Program-made: the position numbers and the translations under genes
Source: Microbacterium sp. LWH3-1.2
Lineage (GTDB): Bacteria > Actinomycetota > Actinomycetes > Actinomycetales > Microbacteriaceae
Length of the DNA: 64,000 bases
Reading direction: 5' to 3'
Assembly (NCBI RefSeq): GCF_040675855.1
Contig: NZ_JBEGIK010000001.1
Coordinates: forward strand, 2,976,001-3,040,000
The notes under the pieces: model-generated
Told to the model about the DNA's origin: nothing
Databases searched by the model: none
What the model saw: the letters and a program-made list of their open reading frames with translations, nothing else
Part shown: piece by piece, positions 25,461 through 36,258 of the stretch
Numbering within the stretch: position 1 is the stretch's first letter
Layout: the number at the start of each line of letters is the position of its first letter

Positions 25461-26315
25461 TCATTCGAAGAGCCGCAGCATCAGCGTGTGCCAGGTCACC
25501 GGACCCACGATCCCGTCGACGGGCGGCGCGAACAGCTGCTGGAACTCGCGGACGGCGGCGTCGGTGGCCGGGCCGAAATCACCGTCGACGGTGAGCCCGG
25601 CGAGGAGCGTCTGCACCGCCCGCACGGCCTCGCCCTCAGCCCCGCCGGGGCCATCGCCCTGCTTCACGGCGAGGATGAGGCTCGGCCAGTCGAGCTGGCC
25701 GAGAGTGGTCGAGATCTCGACGGCGCGCAGCGTCTGCTGGAAGGTCTTCACCGCCTGCCCGCTCTCTGGACCGAACGCGCCGTCCGCGGCGATGGTCGCA
25801 CCGCGCGCACGCAACAGGTGCTGCGCAGCGAGGACGCGCCAGTTCGTGGCCTGCGACGAACCCTGCTTCACGAGGGCCCACGGGCGCTCGCCCGGCAGGA
25901 ACGTGCTGAAGAACGACCAGGTCTCGCGGCCGGCGATACCGTCGATGGTGAGGCCCCACGACTCCTGGAAGAACTCGACGCGCTCTTTCGTGATCGGGCC
26001 GAAGTCCCCGTCCACGACCAGCGGGTCCTCCCCCGGCGATCGCACGAGTCCGAACTGCTGCACGGCGCGCACCGCGTCGCCGGTCGACCCCTGCTGCACC
26101 GCGATGACGAGCTCGGGCCACGTCACGGGTCCGACGATGCCGTCTGCCGGCACGCCCTGCGCGGTCTGGAATGCCGTGACCGCCGCAGTGGTCGCGGGAT
26201 CGTACGTTCCGGTGACGGCCACGGCATGGCCGTGCGCTCGCAGGAGGTACTGGATGCCGGGGACGATCGCTGCCGACGATCCCGGTCCGACGGTGCTCCA
26301 CGGCTCGACGTTCAT
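25461..26315 (-). CDS. Four-repeat peptidoglycan-binding domain protein without signal peptide
   Basis: The 284-residue protein consists of four PG_binding_1-type repeats of about 65-75 residues, each ending in a version of DGxFGPxTxxAVxxFQ followed by DGIVGPVTW. Repeats 1 (1-72), 2 (73-138) and 4 (215-284) keep the motif well; repeat 3 is more divergent. There is no catalytic domain and no evident signal peptide, lipobox or anchor, since the N-terminus [12 protein letters not shown] goes straight into repeat 1. Export would need a non-classical route or a misplaced start. It lies downstream of the secreted phosphoesterase gene on the same strand. Confidence 0.85.
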   Translation of the reverse strand: MNVEPWSTVGPGSSAAIVPGIQYLLRAHGHAVAVTGTYDPATTAAVTAFQTAQGVPADGIVGPVTWPELVIAVQQGSTGDAVRAVQQFGLVRSPGEDPLVVDGDFGPITKERVEFFQESWGLTIDGIAGRETWSFFSTFLPGERPWALVKQGSSQATNWRVLAAQHLLRARGATIAADGAFGPESGQAVKTFQQTLRAVEISTTLGQLDWPSLILAVKQGDGPGGAEGEAVRAVQTLLAGLTVDGDFGPATDAAVREFQQLFAPPVDGIVGPVTWHTLMLRLFE

Positions 26316-26393
26316 GACGGCTCCTCTGCTCTGGGTCGATCGGGGCTCTGCGCCCCTCACGCTTTCGAGGCGTGCCGCTCGTGCCCTGATACC

Positions 26394-29300
26394 TCAGCCG
26401 TGCACGAGGGTGACGGCATCCGTCTCCACCGCCTTCGAGTGCTGGAGCGCCAGCTGCACGGCGAACGCATCGTCCTCCTCGGTGTAGCGGTGCTGCAGCC
26501 CCTGCGCAAGGATCCGCCACGGTCGTTCGTTCGACGGGGTCGCCGCAGCGCCGTCGTCGGGAAGGAACTGCGTGTAGTCGTACGGATGGCTCGCGGTCGC
26601 GCCGAGCGGCACCGAGAAGGTGTCGACGGCCAGCACACCGGCGGCGAGATCGAGCTGAAGCAGCCGCTGGAACCCCGTCGCCCGCTCCCCCGTCGGGGTG
26701 CGGAACTCCTGGTAGTCACCGAGCGCCTCGAGCACGGTGTGTCCGGGGATGCCCCCGGCGTTCTCGGTGACGATCGCGCCGAGCCCGTGGAAGTGCCCTG
26801 ACAGCACGAGCACGACGTTGCGGTTCGGCGCGACGACCTGTTCCCAGAGCAGATCGCCGTGAGAGACCCACCGTGACGTGGTCGAACGCTCCGCGTCGTC
26901 CTCGGCGGACGCTGGCGTGAGGTGCTCGTGCGTCGAGATGACGATGTTCGCGTCCCGGTGAGCCGCCACCACGTCTTCGGCCCACGCGATCTCGCGTTCG
27001 CCGTATGCGTACGGCAGCGAGATCATCACGAACCTCGCACCGCCCGCCTCGAACGACGACCAGTTCGCACTGTTGTCGTCGGCCGTGAGCGATCCGCCGA
27101 ACCACGGCTGCTCCCGGTAGCGCTCGGGGCCGAAGTACTCGTTGAACAGATCGTTGCTCACGCCGCGCTTGTTGTCGTGGTTGCCCGGGAGCACGCTGTT
27201 GGCGATGCCGTTGTCATCGAGCACGCCCTGCAGCCGCGACGCCACCTCGTACTCGCGGCGGGCACGCTCCTCTGTCTGGCCCGGATCGACCCAGTTCTGG
27301 ATGAGGTCGCCCGTGTGCGTGACGAAGGCGAGTTTGCGCGCCTCGGCGTTCTGGGCGAGCCACGCCACCTCGCCGGCGTACACCTCGGGGTACGCCTCCG
27401 AGTAGTACTGCGTGTCGGTGATGTGCCCGAGTGCGAGGTCGTAGTCCGAGGGGTCCGCCAGTCCTTCCGCTGTGACGGCCCGCGACTCCGCGGCCGGCAC
27501 GACCTGCACCAGCAGGTCGGCGGCGCCGTCGACGATCTCCTCCGCACGTACGAGGCCCTCGAGCCTCACTGCGGCGGTGGCGGCGGCATCCGTCCCCGTC
27601 GCCGCGCCCGCGGCGTGGTCGAGTGCCCGCCAACCCGCCTGGCGTGCCGTTCCCGACTCCGGCACCCACACCGAAAGACGCACCTCCGCGCGCCCGACGG
27701 TGCGACCTCTCCACGAGACGGCGCCGCCGCCCTCGGGAAGTCGAACCCGCATCCGCACATAAGGCAGGTCGTATGCGTCGTCGCGCGCGGTCGGCTCCGT
27801 TGCGGGAACCTCCCGCTCGCCTGGTGCGCTGCGGCTCGTGAGGGGCGAGAGCGAAGACCCGGCATGGGCCGCGATCACCTCCAGGGGCACCCCGTCCCCG
27901 CCCTGTGGAGTGGATACGGATGCTGCGGCCCGGCCGATCGCGGACTCTCCCGCGTCCGAACGGGCCCGCTCGAGCGCGCGCTCGATCACCTCGTCCGCGG
28001 ACACCGCGCGGGTTCCGGCGAGGACGCCGGGACTCGCGGCGGCGGGCACGAAGTCGCTCGCGTCGTCGCCGGTGAACGCGGCGCGCTGCAGCGTCTCTCC
28101 CCGCAGTCGGTCGACCGCGAACGTCGACAGGGCGAGTCCCTTCGTGCACGGGCTCTCCCGGTCCACGCTGCTGTCCATTTCGTTGCGGTGGTAGACGCCG
28201 ACGCTGTCGACGCGGCGTCCGGAGGCGTCCTGCACCCAGACCCCCGCTCCCGCCAGCTCGAGCGCATCGTCATAGGCGGCATCCGCGGTGTCGGCGGCGG
28301 GGGTGCCCGCGAGGGCGGCCGTCCACGTCTCGTCGGGACCGAGCACCGTTCCGGACGGCACCACGGCGAGGTCGGCGAACCGCCGGAACCCGTCGGCCCC
28401 GCACGCGATGAGCGTCCACCCCGAGATGTCCACCTCACTCGCGTCGAAGTTCGCGAGCTCGACGAAGTTGCGTCGCGGCATCCCGGCGATCTCCGGGTCC
28501 GTCGCGATCTCGCTGACCGCGACGCCTGGCCGGTCGCCGTACGCGGACGCCGCGCTGGCTGCCGCGCCGGCAGCAGAGCGCAGTGCGTTCGGTTCGCCGG
28601 GCGTGCGGACCGCGATCGTGAATCCACCGTCCGCCCGTCGCTGCCAGCTCTGACCGGTGCGGTAGTCCAGCGTCGAAGGGAGCTTGTCGCGACCGGTCTG
28701 GCAGGCGGTGTCCTCCCAGGACGACACCCCGATCCCGTCGACCCGGCGCCCGTCCGCGGCGACGAGGAGGGCGCCGTATGCGGTGTCGGCGAGAGAGGTG
28801 GCCACGCGGACGTGCGGCTGTCCCGCGAACGCGGGACCCCCGACCACGAGGCGCCCGCCCGGCGCCAGCGCCGTGTCTGCGCCGAACACGTGCTGGAGCG
28901 CCGCGGTCGGCGCGGCTCCGGTCGCGGTGCAGCGGTACAGCCGCCAGCCGCCGAGGTCCACGGCGGTCATGCCGTCGTTGACGAGTTCGACGAAGTCGTC
29001 GCCATGGCCGGCCGGCCCCGCCGCGGCGATCTCGGAGACCCTCACCGATGCTCCCGAGGCCTCCGCGAGCCGGTTCGGTTCGCCGGGGGTCCCGACCGCG
29101 CGCACCCATCGTCCGTCGCCGGACGATCCGGCACGCTGCCAGCTCTCGCCCAGCGCCGCGGCGGTGGTGACGGGAAGCTCGACACCCCCGCCGCACTCCG
29201 ACATGGTCGGCGCGGGGTCATCCGAGTAGGCCGCGAGCGCGTCGACGGTCTCGCCCGATGGGGCGATGAGGATGAGCCCGTATCCGCGCTCCGCGAGGCG

Positions 29301-29639
29301 CGCAGTGGGGAACGCGCGCCGCTCCCCCGCGGCGAGGATGATGCCGCCGAGATCGGCCTCGGGATCCGACGGGCGGGAGCGCAGCCCCTCCTCGTCGCAG
29401 TGGAACACCGTGTATCCGGTGAGGTCGACGGGGTGGTCGCCTGGATTCGCCAGCTCGAAGAATCCGGAGGCCGGCCCTCGGGCGCCCGCAGGCGACACCT
29501 CGTCGATGGTGACGGCGCCCGTCGACGAAACGCCCCGCGGTGTCTCCGGCGCACCGGTGGGGCCACCCGTCGAAGCAGCGGTCCCGACGAGGATGAAGGA
29601 TGCCGAAAGGAATGTGATCACACGGTTCGTGACGCGCAC
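26394..29639 (-). CDS. Large secreted lamin-tail/metallophosphoesterase protein
   Basis: The 1081-residue product starts with a signal peptide (VITFLSASFILVGTAAST). Residues about 40-185, 195-350 and 370-555 are three lamin-tail-like repeats (each with VSEIA/IDEVS, FVELxN, VDLxGW/Y and ending in GEPN or similar). From about 735 a calcineurin-like phosphoesterase follows: HITDTQYY, THTGDLIQNW, LPGNHDN, ISTHEH and LSGHFHG supply the metal ligands. The usual DxH of motif I reads D-T-Q. No cell-wall anchor or C-terminal helix is visible, so it is probably released or held by the LTD domains. It probably acts on extracellular phosphoesters or nucleic acids; substrate unknown. Confidence 0.88.
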   Translation of the reverse strand: MRVTNRVITFLSASFILVGTAASTGGPTGAPETPRGVSSTGAVTIDEVSPAGARGPASGFFELANPGDHPVDLTGYTVFHCDEEGLRSRPSDPEADLGGIILAAGERRAFPTARLAERGYGLILIAPSGETVDALAAYSDDPAPTMSECGGGVELPVTTAAALGESWQRAGSSGDGRWVRAVGTPGEPNRLAEASGASVRVSEIAAAGPAGHGDDFVELVNDGMTAVDLGGWRLYRCTATGAAPTAALQHVFGADTALAPGGRLVVGGPAFAGQPHVRVATSLADTAYGALLVAADGRRVDGIGVSSWEDTACQTGRDKLPSTLDYRTGQSWQRRADGGFTIAVRTPGEPNALRSAAGAAASAASAYGDRPGVAVSEIATDPEIAGMPRRNFVELANFDASEVDISGWTLIACGADGFRRFADLAVVPSGTVLGPDETWTAALAGTPAADTADAAYDDALELAGAGVWVQDASGRRVDSVGVYHRNEMDSSVDRESPCTKGLALSTFAVDRLRGETLQRAAFTGDDASDFVPAAASPGVLAGTRAVSADEVIERALERARSDAGESAIGRAAASVSTPQGGDGVPLEVIAAHAGSSLSPLTSRSAPGEREVPATEPTARDDAYDLPYVRMRVRLPEGGGAVSWRGRTVGRAEVRLSVWVPESGTARQAGWRALDHAAGAATGTDAAATAAVRLEGLVRAEEIVDGAADLLVQVVPAAESRAVTAEGLADPSDYDLALGHITDTQYYSEAYPEVYAGEVAWLAQNAEARKLAFVTHTGDLIQNWVDPGQTEERARREYEVASRLQGVLDDNGIANSVLPGNHDNKRGVSNDLFNEYFGPERYREQPWFGGSLTADDNSANWSSFEAGGARFVMISLPYAYGEREIAWAEDVVAAHRDANIVISTHEHLTPASAEDDAERSTTSRWVSHGDLLWEQVVAPNRNVVLVLSGHFHGLGAIVTENAGGIPGHTVLEALGDYQEFRTPTGERATGFQRLLQLDLAAGVLAVDTFSVPLGATASHPYDYTQFLPDDGAAATPSNERPWRILAQGLQHRYTEEDDAFAVQLALQHSKAVETDAVTLVHG

Positions 29640-29718
29640 AAGCCGACCGTGACCGGGCGAGGTGAACCGGCGCGGGCACCCCGGTGCTCATCCGGTGTAC
29701 GGCTGCGGGACGGTTGTC

Positions 29719-30435
29719 TCAGCCGGCGGCGGCGACGGCCTCCGCCACGAGCGCAGGGTCCGTCACGTCGTGCCCGGCTGAGCCGCCGCCCGGGCCGGAT
29801 GGCGCACCGTGGCCGGCGCGCGATCGCGCGGAAAGGTGCACCGCGTCGACGCCGGCCGCGAACAGCGCCGGGATGTCGGCCGGCTGCACGCCGCCGCCCG
29901 CCATCACCTCGACGCCGCCCGAACGCGACGCGAACGCCGCCAGCGTCGCGAGGCCGTCGATGGAGCGCGGCGCTCCGCCCGAGGTGAGCACGCGGTCGAC
30001 GTGCTCGGCCACCAGCGCGTCGAAGACGGCCGACGGTTCGGCGGCGGCGTCGACGGCGCGGTGGAAGACGAGGGTCGCCGGGCCCGCAGCCTCCCGCCAT
30101 CGGCGCAGAGCGTCGACATCGAGACCGCCCGTGGAAGTCAGCGCGCCCACGACCACGCCGCCTGCGCCGCGATCGACGCACGCGCGGATGTCGGCCGACA
30201 CGATGGCGACCTCTTCGGGTCCGTAGACGAACCCGCCGCCGCGCGGACGCACCAGCACGTTCACGGTCGAGGGGTCGACGGCGGACAGCACCGTCTCGAG
30301 CGTCGCGAGCGACGGCGTCAGCCCCCCGACGTCCAGTGCCTGGCACAGCTCGAGGCGCGCAGCTCCGGCGCCGATCGCGGCGCGAGCTCCGGCGGGGTCT
30401 TGGACGGCGATCTCGACGGGGCGCGGTGCAGGCAT
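29719..30435 (-). CDS. cutC: CutC-family protein
   Basis: This 238-residue TIM-barrel protein matches the CutC family: VEIAVQDPAGARAAIGAGA near the start, RLELCQALDVGGLTPS, and VLVRPRGGGFVY. The name derives from copper tolerance in E. coli, but the biochemical function is poorly defined. ATG 30435 is six bases after TAGGCT, so the mRNA is likely leaderless. It is a single gene, separated from its upstream neighbour by a terminator. Confidence 0.92.
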   Translation of the reverse strand: MPAPRPVEIAVQDPAGARAAIGAGAARLELCQALDVGGLTPSLATLETVLSAVDPSTVNVLVRPRGGGFVYGPEEVAIVSADIRACVDRGAGGVVVGALTSTGGLDVDALRRWREAAGPATLVFHRAVDAAAEPSAVFDALVAEHVDRVLTSGGAPRSIDGLATLAAFASRSGGVEVMAGGGVQPADIPALFAAGVDAVHLSARSRAGHGAPSGPGGGSAGHDVTDPALVAEAVAAAG

Positions 30436-30441
30436 GTCGTG

Positions 30442-30447
30442 AGCCTA
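30442..30447 (-). promoter_or_regulatory. -10 box of cutC
   Basis: TAGGCT on the minus strand ends six bases before the cutC ATG, the same sequence and spacing as ahead of the FAH-family gene. Confidence 0.5.
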
Positions 30448-30478
30448 GTCCGGGCGCGCGCCGCGCCGCAGACACGGT

Positions 30479-30510
30479 GAGACCCGCCGTTCTCCCGGGC
30501 GGCGGGTCTC
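30479..30510 (-). terminator. Terminator after the 68-residue ORF
   Basis: An 11-bp perfect stem GAGACCCGCCG / CGGCGGGTCTC with a 10-base loop lies six bases beyond the stop of the small gene at 30517. Confidence 0.75.
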
Positions 30511-30516
30511 TACGGT

Positions 30517-30723
30517 TCACGAGAATCGCAGCTGCGGTGGTCTCGTGAAGAGGTGCCGGAACCACACGCCGAGGCCTGCGATGACGTGCGACGCCGGGCT
30601 CTCCGGCGTGATCGTCGCGCCGCGATCGGCGATGCTGTCGAGAATCTCGTTCTCGCGATCCAGGGCGGCCGCCCGCTCGCGATCGAGCCGGTCGGCCGTG
30701 AAGGTCAGGGTGTTCCCGTCCAT
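30517..30723 (-). CDS. Small hypothetical protein (68 residues)
   Basis: The ATG at 30723 has a good AAAGGA ribosome site nine bases upstream, and a hairpin terminator follows the stop, so this is a plausible single-gene transcript. The protein has a charged helical N-terminal half (ADRLDRERAAALDRENEIL) and a short hydrophobic patch (HVIAGLGVWFRHLF). No known family is recognised. Confidence 0.6.
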   Translation of the reverse strand: MDGNTLTFTADRLDRERAAALDRENEILDSIADRGATITPESPASHVIAGLGVWFRHLFTRPPQLRFS

Positions 30724-30982
30724 GGCCGTTCCTTTCGTGATGCTCGCCCGGGTTGGCGAGGCTGTGTGATGTGAGTTGCGGTCGCGGTGCGGTGATACCC
30801 CGAGGGCGTGAACACCACGTCGCGGCGTCCGGTATCGGTATCGGGTGCGTCCGGTACGGATCCGGTACCGATGAGAGACGGATGCCGCCGACGCTCGTTT
30901 CCGCGGAGATCACGCTGCATCCATGCGGTGGCTTCATCGCGTGAGCGTTGAACGCTGCGTCCGCCCGCCCGAGAGGGGAATG
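30724..30982. other. Intergenic region with short GGTATC/GGTAC repeats
   Basis: No gene is supported here. The middle (30830-30871) carries repeated GGTATCGGTATCG and CCGGTACGGATCCGGTACCG elements that could form imperfect palindromes. It lies between the 68-residue gene's start and the ilvC terminator, so it should contain the small gene's promoter. Confidence 0.4.
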
Positions 30983-31021
30983 ACCGAAGGCCCGGCCCCG
31001 CGAACGGGAACCGGGCCTTCG
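30983..31021 (-). terminator. Terminator after ilvC
   Basis: A 12-bp perfect stem CCGAAGGCCCGG / CCGGGCCTTCGG lies 13 bases beyond the ilvC stop and closes the ilvBNC operon. Confidence 0.8.
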
Positions 31022-31034
31022 GGTGAAGCGAGGA

Positions 31035-32111
<1,077 letters not shown>

Positions 32112-32621
32112 TCAGCCGCGCAGCACACGCTCGGTGATGCTCTTGCCGCCGCGGCCGATCGCGACGAGGCCGGACTGTGCCAGCTCCTTGATGCCGAACG
32201 GCTCGAGCGCGCGCAGGAACGCGTCGACCTTGCCCTTGTCGCCCGTCACCTCGACCACCAGCGCGTCGGGCGCGTAGTCGACGATCTGGCCGCGGAAGAG
32301 GTTCACGACCTCGAGCACGTTCGAGCGCGTCTGGTTGTCGGCGCGCACCTTCACGAGCATGTGCTCGCGCTGGACGGATGCCGCGGGGTCGAGTTCGACG
32401 ATCTTGATGACGTTGATGAGCTTGTTGAGCTGCTTCGTGACCTGCTCGAGGGGAAGCTCATCGACGTCCACGACCACCGTGATGCGCGAGAGGCCGGGCA
32501 CCTCGGTGACACCCACCGCGAGCGACTCGATGTTGAAGCCGCGCCGGGCGAACAGGCCGGCGACGCGGGTCAGCAGACCGGGCTTGTCCTCCACGAGGAG
32601 GCTCAGCACGTGACTCGTCAT
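32112..32621 (-). CDS. ilvN: Acetolactate synthase small (regulatory) subunit
   Basis: This 169-residue protein has an N-terminal ACT domain (HVLSLLVEDKPGLLTRVAGL, valine-binding) and the C-terminal half typical of IlvN/IlvH. It activates IlvB and confers valine feedback. The ATG at 32621 follows the ilvB stop by 3 bp, so synthesis of the subunits is matched. Confidence 0.97.
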   Translation of the reverse strand: MTSHVLSLLVEDKPGLLTRVAGLFARRGFNIESLAVGVTEVPGLSRITVVVDVDELPLEQVTKQLNKLINVIKIVELDPAASVQREHMLVKVRADNQTRSNVLEVVNLFRGQIVDYAPDALVVEVTGDKGKVDAFLRALEPFGIKELAQSGLVAIGRGGKSITERVLRG

Positions 32622-32624
32622 GTC

Positions 32625-34430
32625 TCAGTCCTCCTGCTCGTCGAAGGCGGGCGAGTGGTCCCGCGCGTACTGGACGAAACTGTTGCTCACGCCCTGCGGC
32701 ACCATCGGCCACACCATCGCGTCGGCGCTCACGACGAAGTCGATGACGACGGGACGGTCGTTGGTCTCGAGCGCTGTCTGGATCGCAGCATCCACGTCCT
32801 CTTCCTTCTCGACGCGGATCGCGAGGCAGCCGTACGCCTCCGCCAGCTTCACGAAGTCGGGGATGCGCACCGTGCCGTGGCCGGTGTTGAGGTCGGTGTT
32901 CGAGTGGCGGCCGTCGTAGAACAGCGTCTGCCACTGGCGCACCATGCCCAGCGACGAGTTGTTGATGATCGCGACCTTGATCGGGATGTTGTTGATCGCG
33001 CAGGTGGCGAGCTCCTGATTGGTCATCTGGAAGCAGCCGTCGCCGTCGATCGCCCACACGACGCGGTCGGGCTCGGCGACCTTCGCGCCCATCGCCGCGG
33101 GCACCGAGTAGCCCATCGTGCCCGCACCGCCGGAGTTCAGCCAGGCGTTGGGGCGCTCGTACTTGATGAACTGCGCGGCCCACATCTGGTGCTGGCCGAC
33201 TCCCGCGGCGTAGACGCCCTCGGGGCCGGTGAGCTCGCCGATGCGCTGGATCACGTACTGCGGCGCCATGTGGCCGTCGGTCGGCTGCGTGTACCCGAGC
33301 GGGAACTCGTCGCGCAGGCCGTCGAGGAACGACCACCACTCGGAGATGTCGGGCGCCGTGCCGCCGCTGACCGCACGGAACGCGACGTCGAGGTCGACGA
33401 GCACATCCTTGAGGTCGCCCACGATCGGCACGTCGGCGGTGCGGATCTTCGAGATCTCGGCGGGGTCGATGTCGACGTGCACGACCTTCGCGTGGGGCGC
33501 GAACAGCGCGGCCTTGCCCGTGACGCGGTCGTCGAAGCGGGCGCCGAGGGCGACGATGAGGTCGGCCTCCTGCAGCGCGAGCACCGCCGGCACCGTGCCG
33601 TGCATGCCGGGCATGCCCAGGTGCTGCGCGTGCGAGTCCGGGAAAGCGCCGCGGGCCATGAGGGTCGTGACCACCGGCGCGCCCGTCGTCTCGGCGAGCG
33701 AACGGAGCTCGTCGGAGGCGCGAGCACGGATCACTCCGCCGCCGACGTACAGCACGGGCTTCTTGGCGTCGGCGATGAGCTGAGCCGCGGCCTGGATCTG
33801 CTTGCCGTGCGCCTTGGTCACGGGGCGGTAGCCCGGCAGGTCGATGTTCGGGGGCCACACGAACGGCACCTCGGCCTGCTGCGCATCCTTCGTGATGTCG
33901 ACGAGCACGGGGCCGGGACGCCCGGTCGACGCGATCTCGAACGCGGCAGCGATCGCGCCGGGGATGTCCTCCGCGCGCTTGACCAGGAACGAGTGCTTGG
34001 TGATCGGCATCGTGATTCCCACGATGTCGGCCTCCTGGAACGCGTCGGTCCCCATGAGGGTGGAGAAGACCTGGCCGGTGATGCACACGATCGGCACGGA
34101 GTCCATGTACGCGTCGGCGATGGCGGTGACGAGGTTCGTGGCGCCAGGGCCGGACGTCGCGAGCGCGACGCCGACACGACCGGATGCCGCGGCGTACCCC
34201 TCGGCGGCGTGACCGGCGCCCTGCTCGTGACGGACAAGGATGTGGCGCACGGATTCGTCATCCATGAGCGGGTCGTAGACGGGCATGATCGCCCCGCCGG
34301 GAAGACCGAAGACGTCGGTCACCCCGAGCAGGTCGAGCGATCGGACGACCGCTTCCGCGCCCGTGAGCACGGGCGTCGAGGCGGTGCGGGCTGGCGGCCG
34401 GGGAACGGCCGCGGCGGTGTCGGCTGACAT
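32625..34430 (-). CDS. ilvB: Acetolactate synthase large (catalytic) subunit
   Basis: The 601-residue ThDP enzyme has [14 protein letters not shown] and the catalytic Glu in [14 protein letters not shown] in its N-terminal domain. The central FAD/regulatory domain and the C-terminal ThDP/Mg motif [15 protein letters not shown] with its paired Asn ([13 protein letters not shown]) follow. It condenses two pyruvates, or pyruvate with 2-oxobutyrate. ATG 34430 has a GAATT-rich upstream and lies 46 bp from the ilvD stop; that gap is too short for a peptide attenuator, so regulation would be from a promoter further upstream or a short leader. Confidence 0.98.
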   Translation of the reverse strand: MSADTAAAVPRPPARTASTPVLTGAEAVVRSLDLLGVTDVFGLPGGAIMPVYDPLMDDESVRHILVRHEQGAGHAAEGYAAASGRVGVALATSGPGATNLVTAIADAYMDSVPIVCITGQVFSTLMGTDAFQEADIVGITMPITKHSFLVKRAEDIPGAIAAAFEIASTGRPGPVLVDITKDAQQAEVPFVWPPNIDLPGYRPVTKAHGKQIQAAAQLIADAKKPVLYVGGGVIRARASDELRSLAETTGAPVVTTLMARGAFPDSHAQHLGMPGMHGTVPAVLALQEADLIVALGARFDDRVTGKAALFAPHAKVVHVDIDPAEISKIRTADVPIVGDLKDVLVDLDVAFRAVSGGTAPDISEWWSFLDGLRDEFPLGYTQPTDGHMAPQYVIQRIGELTGPEGVYAAGVGQHQMWAAQFIKYERPNAWLNSGGAGTMGYSVPAAMGAKVAEPDRVVWAIDGDGCFQMTNQELATCAINNIPIKVAIINNSSLGMVRQWQTLFYDGRHSNTDLNTGHGTVRIPDFVKLAEAYGCLAIRVEKEEDVDAAIQTALETNDRPVVIDFVVSADAMVWPMVPQGVSNSFVQYARDHSPAFDEQED

Positions 34431-34476
34431 GGTGAATTCCTCTGAAGTGGGCCGGAGGGGATGTCGGAAGCCAGGC

Positions 34477-36195
34477 TCAACCGGTGGTCGCGCCCTCCGC
34501 AGCGGAGCGCACGAGTCGGGAGTACTTGGCAAGGACGCCACGGGTATAGCGCGGGGGAAGCGGCTCCCAGCCAGAGCGGCGGGAGTCAAGCTCGGACTCG
34601 TCGACGAGTAGGTCGAGAGTGCGAGCCGCGATATCGACCCGTATCAGATCACCATCGCGCACGAAGGCGATCGGACCTGCGTCCACCGCTTCGGGAGCTA
34701 TGTGGCCGATGCACAGGCCGGTTGTGCCGCCTGAGAATCTGCCGTCCGTCAAGAGTAGTACATCTTTTCCCAGCCCAGCGCCCTTGATGGCCGCGGTGAT
34801 CGCGAGCATCTCGCGCATGCCCGGCCCGCCCTTGGGGCCCTCGTAACGGATGACCACGACGTCGCCCGCCGCGATCTCACCGGCCTCGAGGGCGTCCATC
34901 GCGGCACGCTCCCGCTCGAACACGCGCGCGGGGCCTTCGAAGACGTCGGCGTCGAACCCGGCGGACTTGACGACGGCGCCCTCGGGAGCGATCGAGCCGT
35001 GCAGGATCGTGATGCCCCCCTTGGCGTGTATCGGGTCGTCGAACGAGTGGATGACGGTGCCGTCGACCGGGTCGGGGTCCAGGTCGGCGAGGTTCTCGGC
35101 GAGCGTCTTGCCCGTGACGGTCAGCGCATCGCCGTGCAGCAGGCCCTCGTCGAGCATCGCCTTCATGATGACCGGGATGCCGCCATGGCGGTCGACGTCG
35201 TTCATGACGTACTTGCCGAACGGCTTCATGTCGGCCACGTGCGGCACCCTGTCGCCGATGCGGTTGAAGTCGTGCAGGCTGAGGTCGACGTCGGCCTCGC
35301 GCGCGATCGCGAGCAGGTGCAGAACGACATTGGTCGAGCCGCCCAGCGCCATCGCCAGGGCGATCGCGTTCTCGAACGCCTCCTTGGTGAGGATGTCGCG
35401 CGTCGTGATCCCCTGTCGCAGCAGGTTGACGACCGCCTCGCCGGAGCGATGCGCGAAATAGTCGCGGCGACGGTCGGCCGAAGGCGGTGCGGCCGAGCCC
35501 GGCAGGCTGAGGCCGAGCGCCTCGGCGACGGAGGCCATCGTGTTGGCCGTGTACATGCCGCCGCACGCACCCTCGCCGGGAGCGATCGCGCACTCGATCC
35601 GCTTGAGGTCGGCTTCGCTCATCTTGCCTGCGAGGCACGCGCCCACCGCCTCGAACGAGTCGATGATGGTGACGTCCTTCTCGGTGCCGTCCGAGAGCTT
35701 GACCCAGCCGGGCGCGATCGAGCCGGCGTAGAGGAAGACACTGGACAGGTCGAGGCGCGCCGATGCCATCAGCATGCCGGGGATCGACTTGTCGCAGCCG
35801 GCGAGCAGCACCGAGCCGTCGAGGCGCTCGGCCATGATGACGGTCTCGACCGAGTCGGCGATCACCTCGCGCGAGACGAGCGAGAAGTGCATGCCCTCGT
35901 GGCCCATCGAGATGCCGTCCGACACCGAGATGGTGCCGAACTGGAGGGGGTATCCGCCGCCGGCGTGAACGCCCTCCTTGGCGCCCTGCGCGAGCCGGTC
36001 GAGACTCAGGTTGCAGGGGGTGATCTCGTTCCAGCTCGACGCGATGCCGATCTGCGGCTTGTCCCAGTCCGCGTCGCCCATGCCGACGGCGCGGAGCATG
36101 CCGCGCGATGTCGTCGCTTCGATGCCGTCGGTGACGACGCGACTGCGGGGCTTGATGTCGATGGAGTTGTCAGCAAGCGAATCGGGCTGGGCCAT
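34477..36195 (-). CDS. ilvD: Dihydroxy-acid dehydratase
   Basis: This 572-residue Fe-S dehydratase carries the cluster-ligand motifs [10 protein letters not shown] and [15 protein letters not shown], plus the early Cys in [13 protein letters not shown]. It converts dihydroxy acids to 2-oxo acids for Val and Ile. A TACACT box six bases ahead of ATG 36195 suggests a leaderless promoter, from which ilvD-ilvB-ilvN-ilvC may be read together. Confidence 0.98.
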   Translation of the reverse strand: MAQPDSLADNSIDIKPRSRVVTDGIEATTSRGMLRAVGMGDADWDKPQIGIASSWNEITPCNLSLDRLAQGAKEGVHAGGGYPLQFGTISVSDGISMGHEGMHFSLVSREVIADSVETVIMAERLDGSVLLAGCDKSIPGMLMASARLDLSSVFLYAGSIAPGWVKLSDGTEKDVTIIDSFEAVGACLAGKMSEADLKRIECAIAPGEGACGGMYTANTMASVAEALGLSLPGSAAPPSADRRRDYFAHRSGEAVVNLLRQGITTRDILTKEAFENAIALAMALGGSTNVVLHLLAIAREADVDLSLHDFNRIGDRVPHVADMKPFGKYVMNDVDRHGGIPVIMKAMLDEGLLHGDALTVTGKTLAENLADLDPDPVDGTVIHSFDDPIHAKGGITILHGSIAPEGAVVKSAGFDADVFEGPARVFERERAAMDALEAGEIAAGDVVVIRYEGPKGGPGMREMLAITAAIKGAGLGKDVLLLTDGRFSGGTTGLCIGHIAPEAVDAGPIAFVRDGDLIRVDIAARTLDLLVDESELDSRRSGWEPLPPRYTRGVLAKYSRLVRSAAEGATTG

Positions 36196-36201
36196 TGGTT
36201 C

Positions 36202-36207
36202 AGTGTA
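36202..36207 (-). promoter_or_regulatory. -10 box of ilvD
   Basis: TACACT on the minus strand ends six bases before the ilvD ATG. Confidence 0.5.
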
Positions 36208-36258
36208 TTCCCGCACAGCGACTCGCTCGCCCCGAGTGACGGAGCCGGGGCCCCCGAC

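Noticed and set aside
26922..29987. A 1021-residue open frame on the plus strand
   Set aside because: It is antisense to the lamin-tail phosphoesterase, is full of Arg/Gly/Pro/His, and shows no domain; it is a by-product of high GC content, like similar long frames at 22672-25080, 31023-34427 and 38903-41167.
34431..34476. Leader-peptide attenuator before ilvB
   Set aside because: The gap to ilvD is only 46 bp, has no run of Ile/Val/Leu codons and no hairpin, so attenuation there is not supported.
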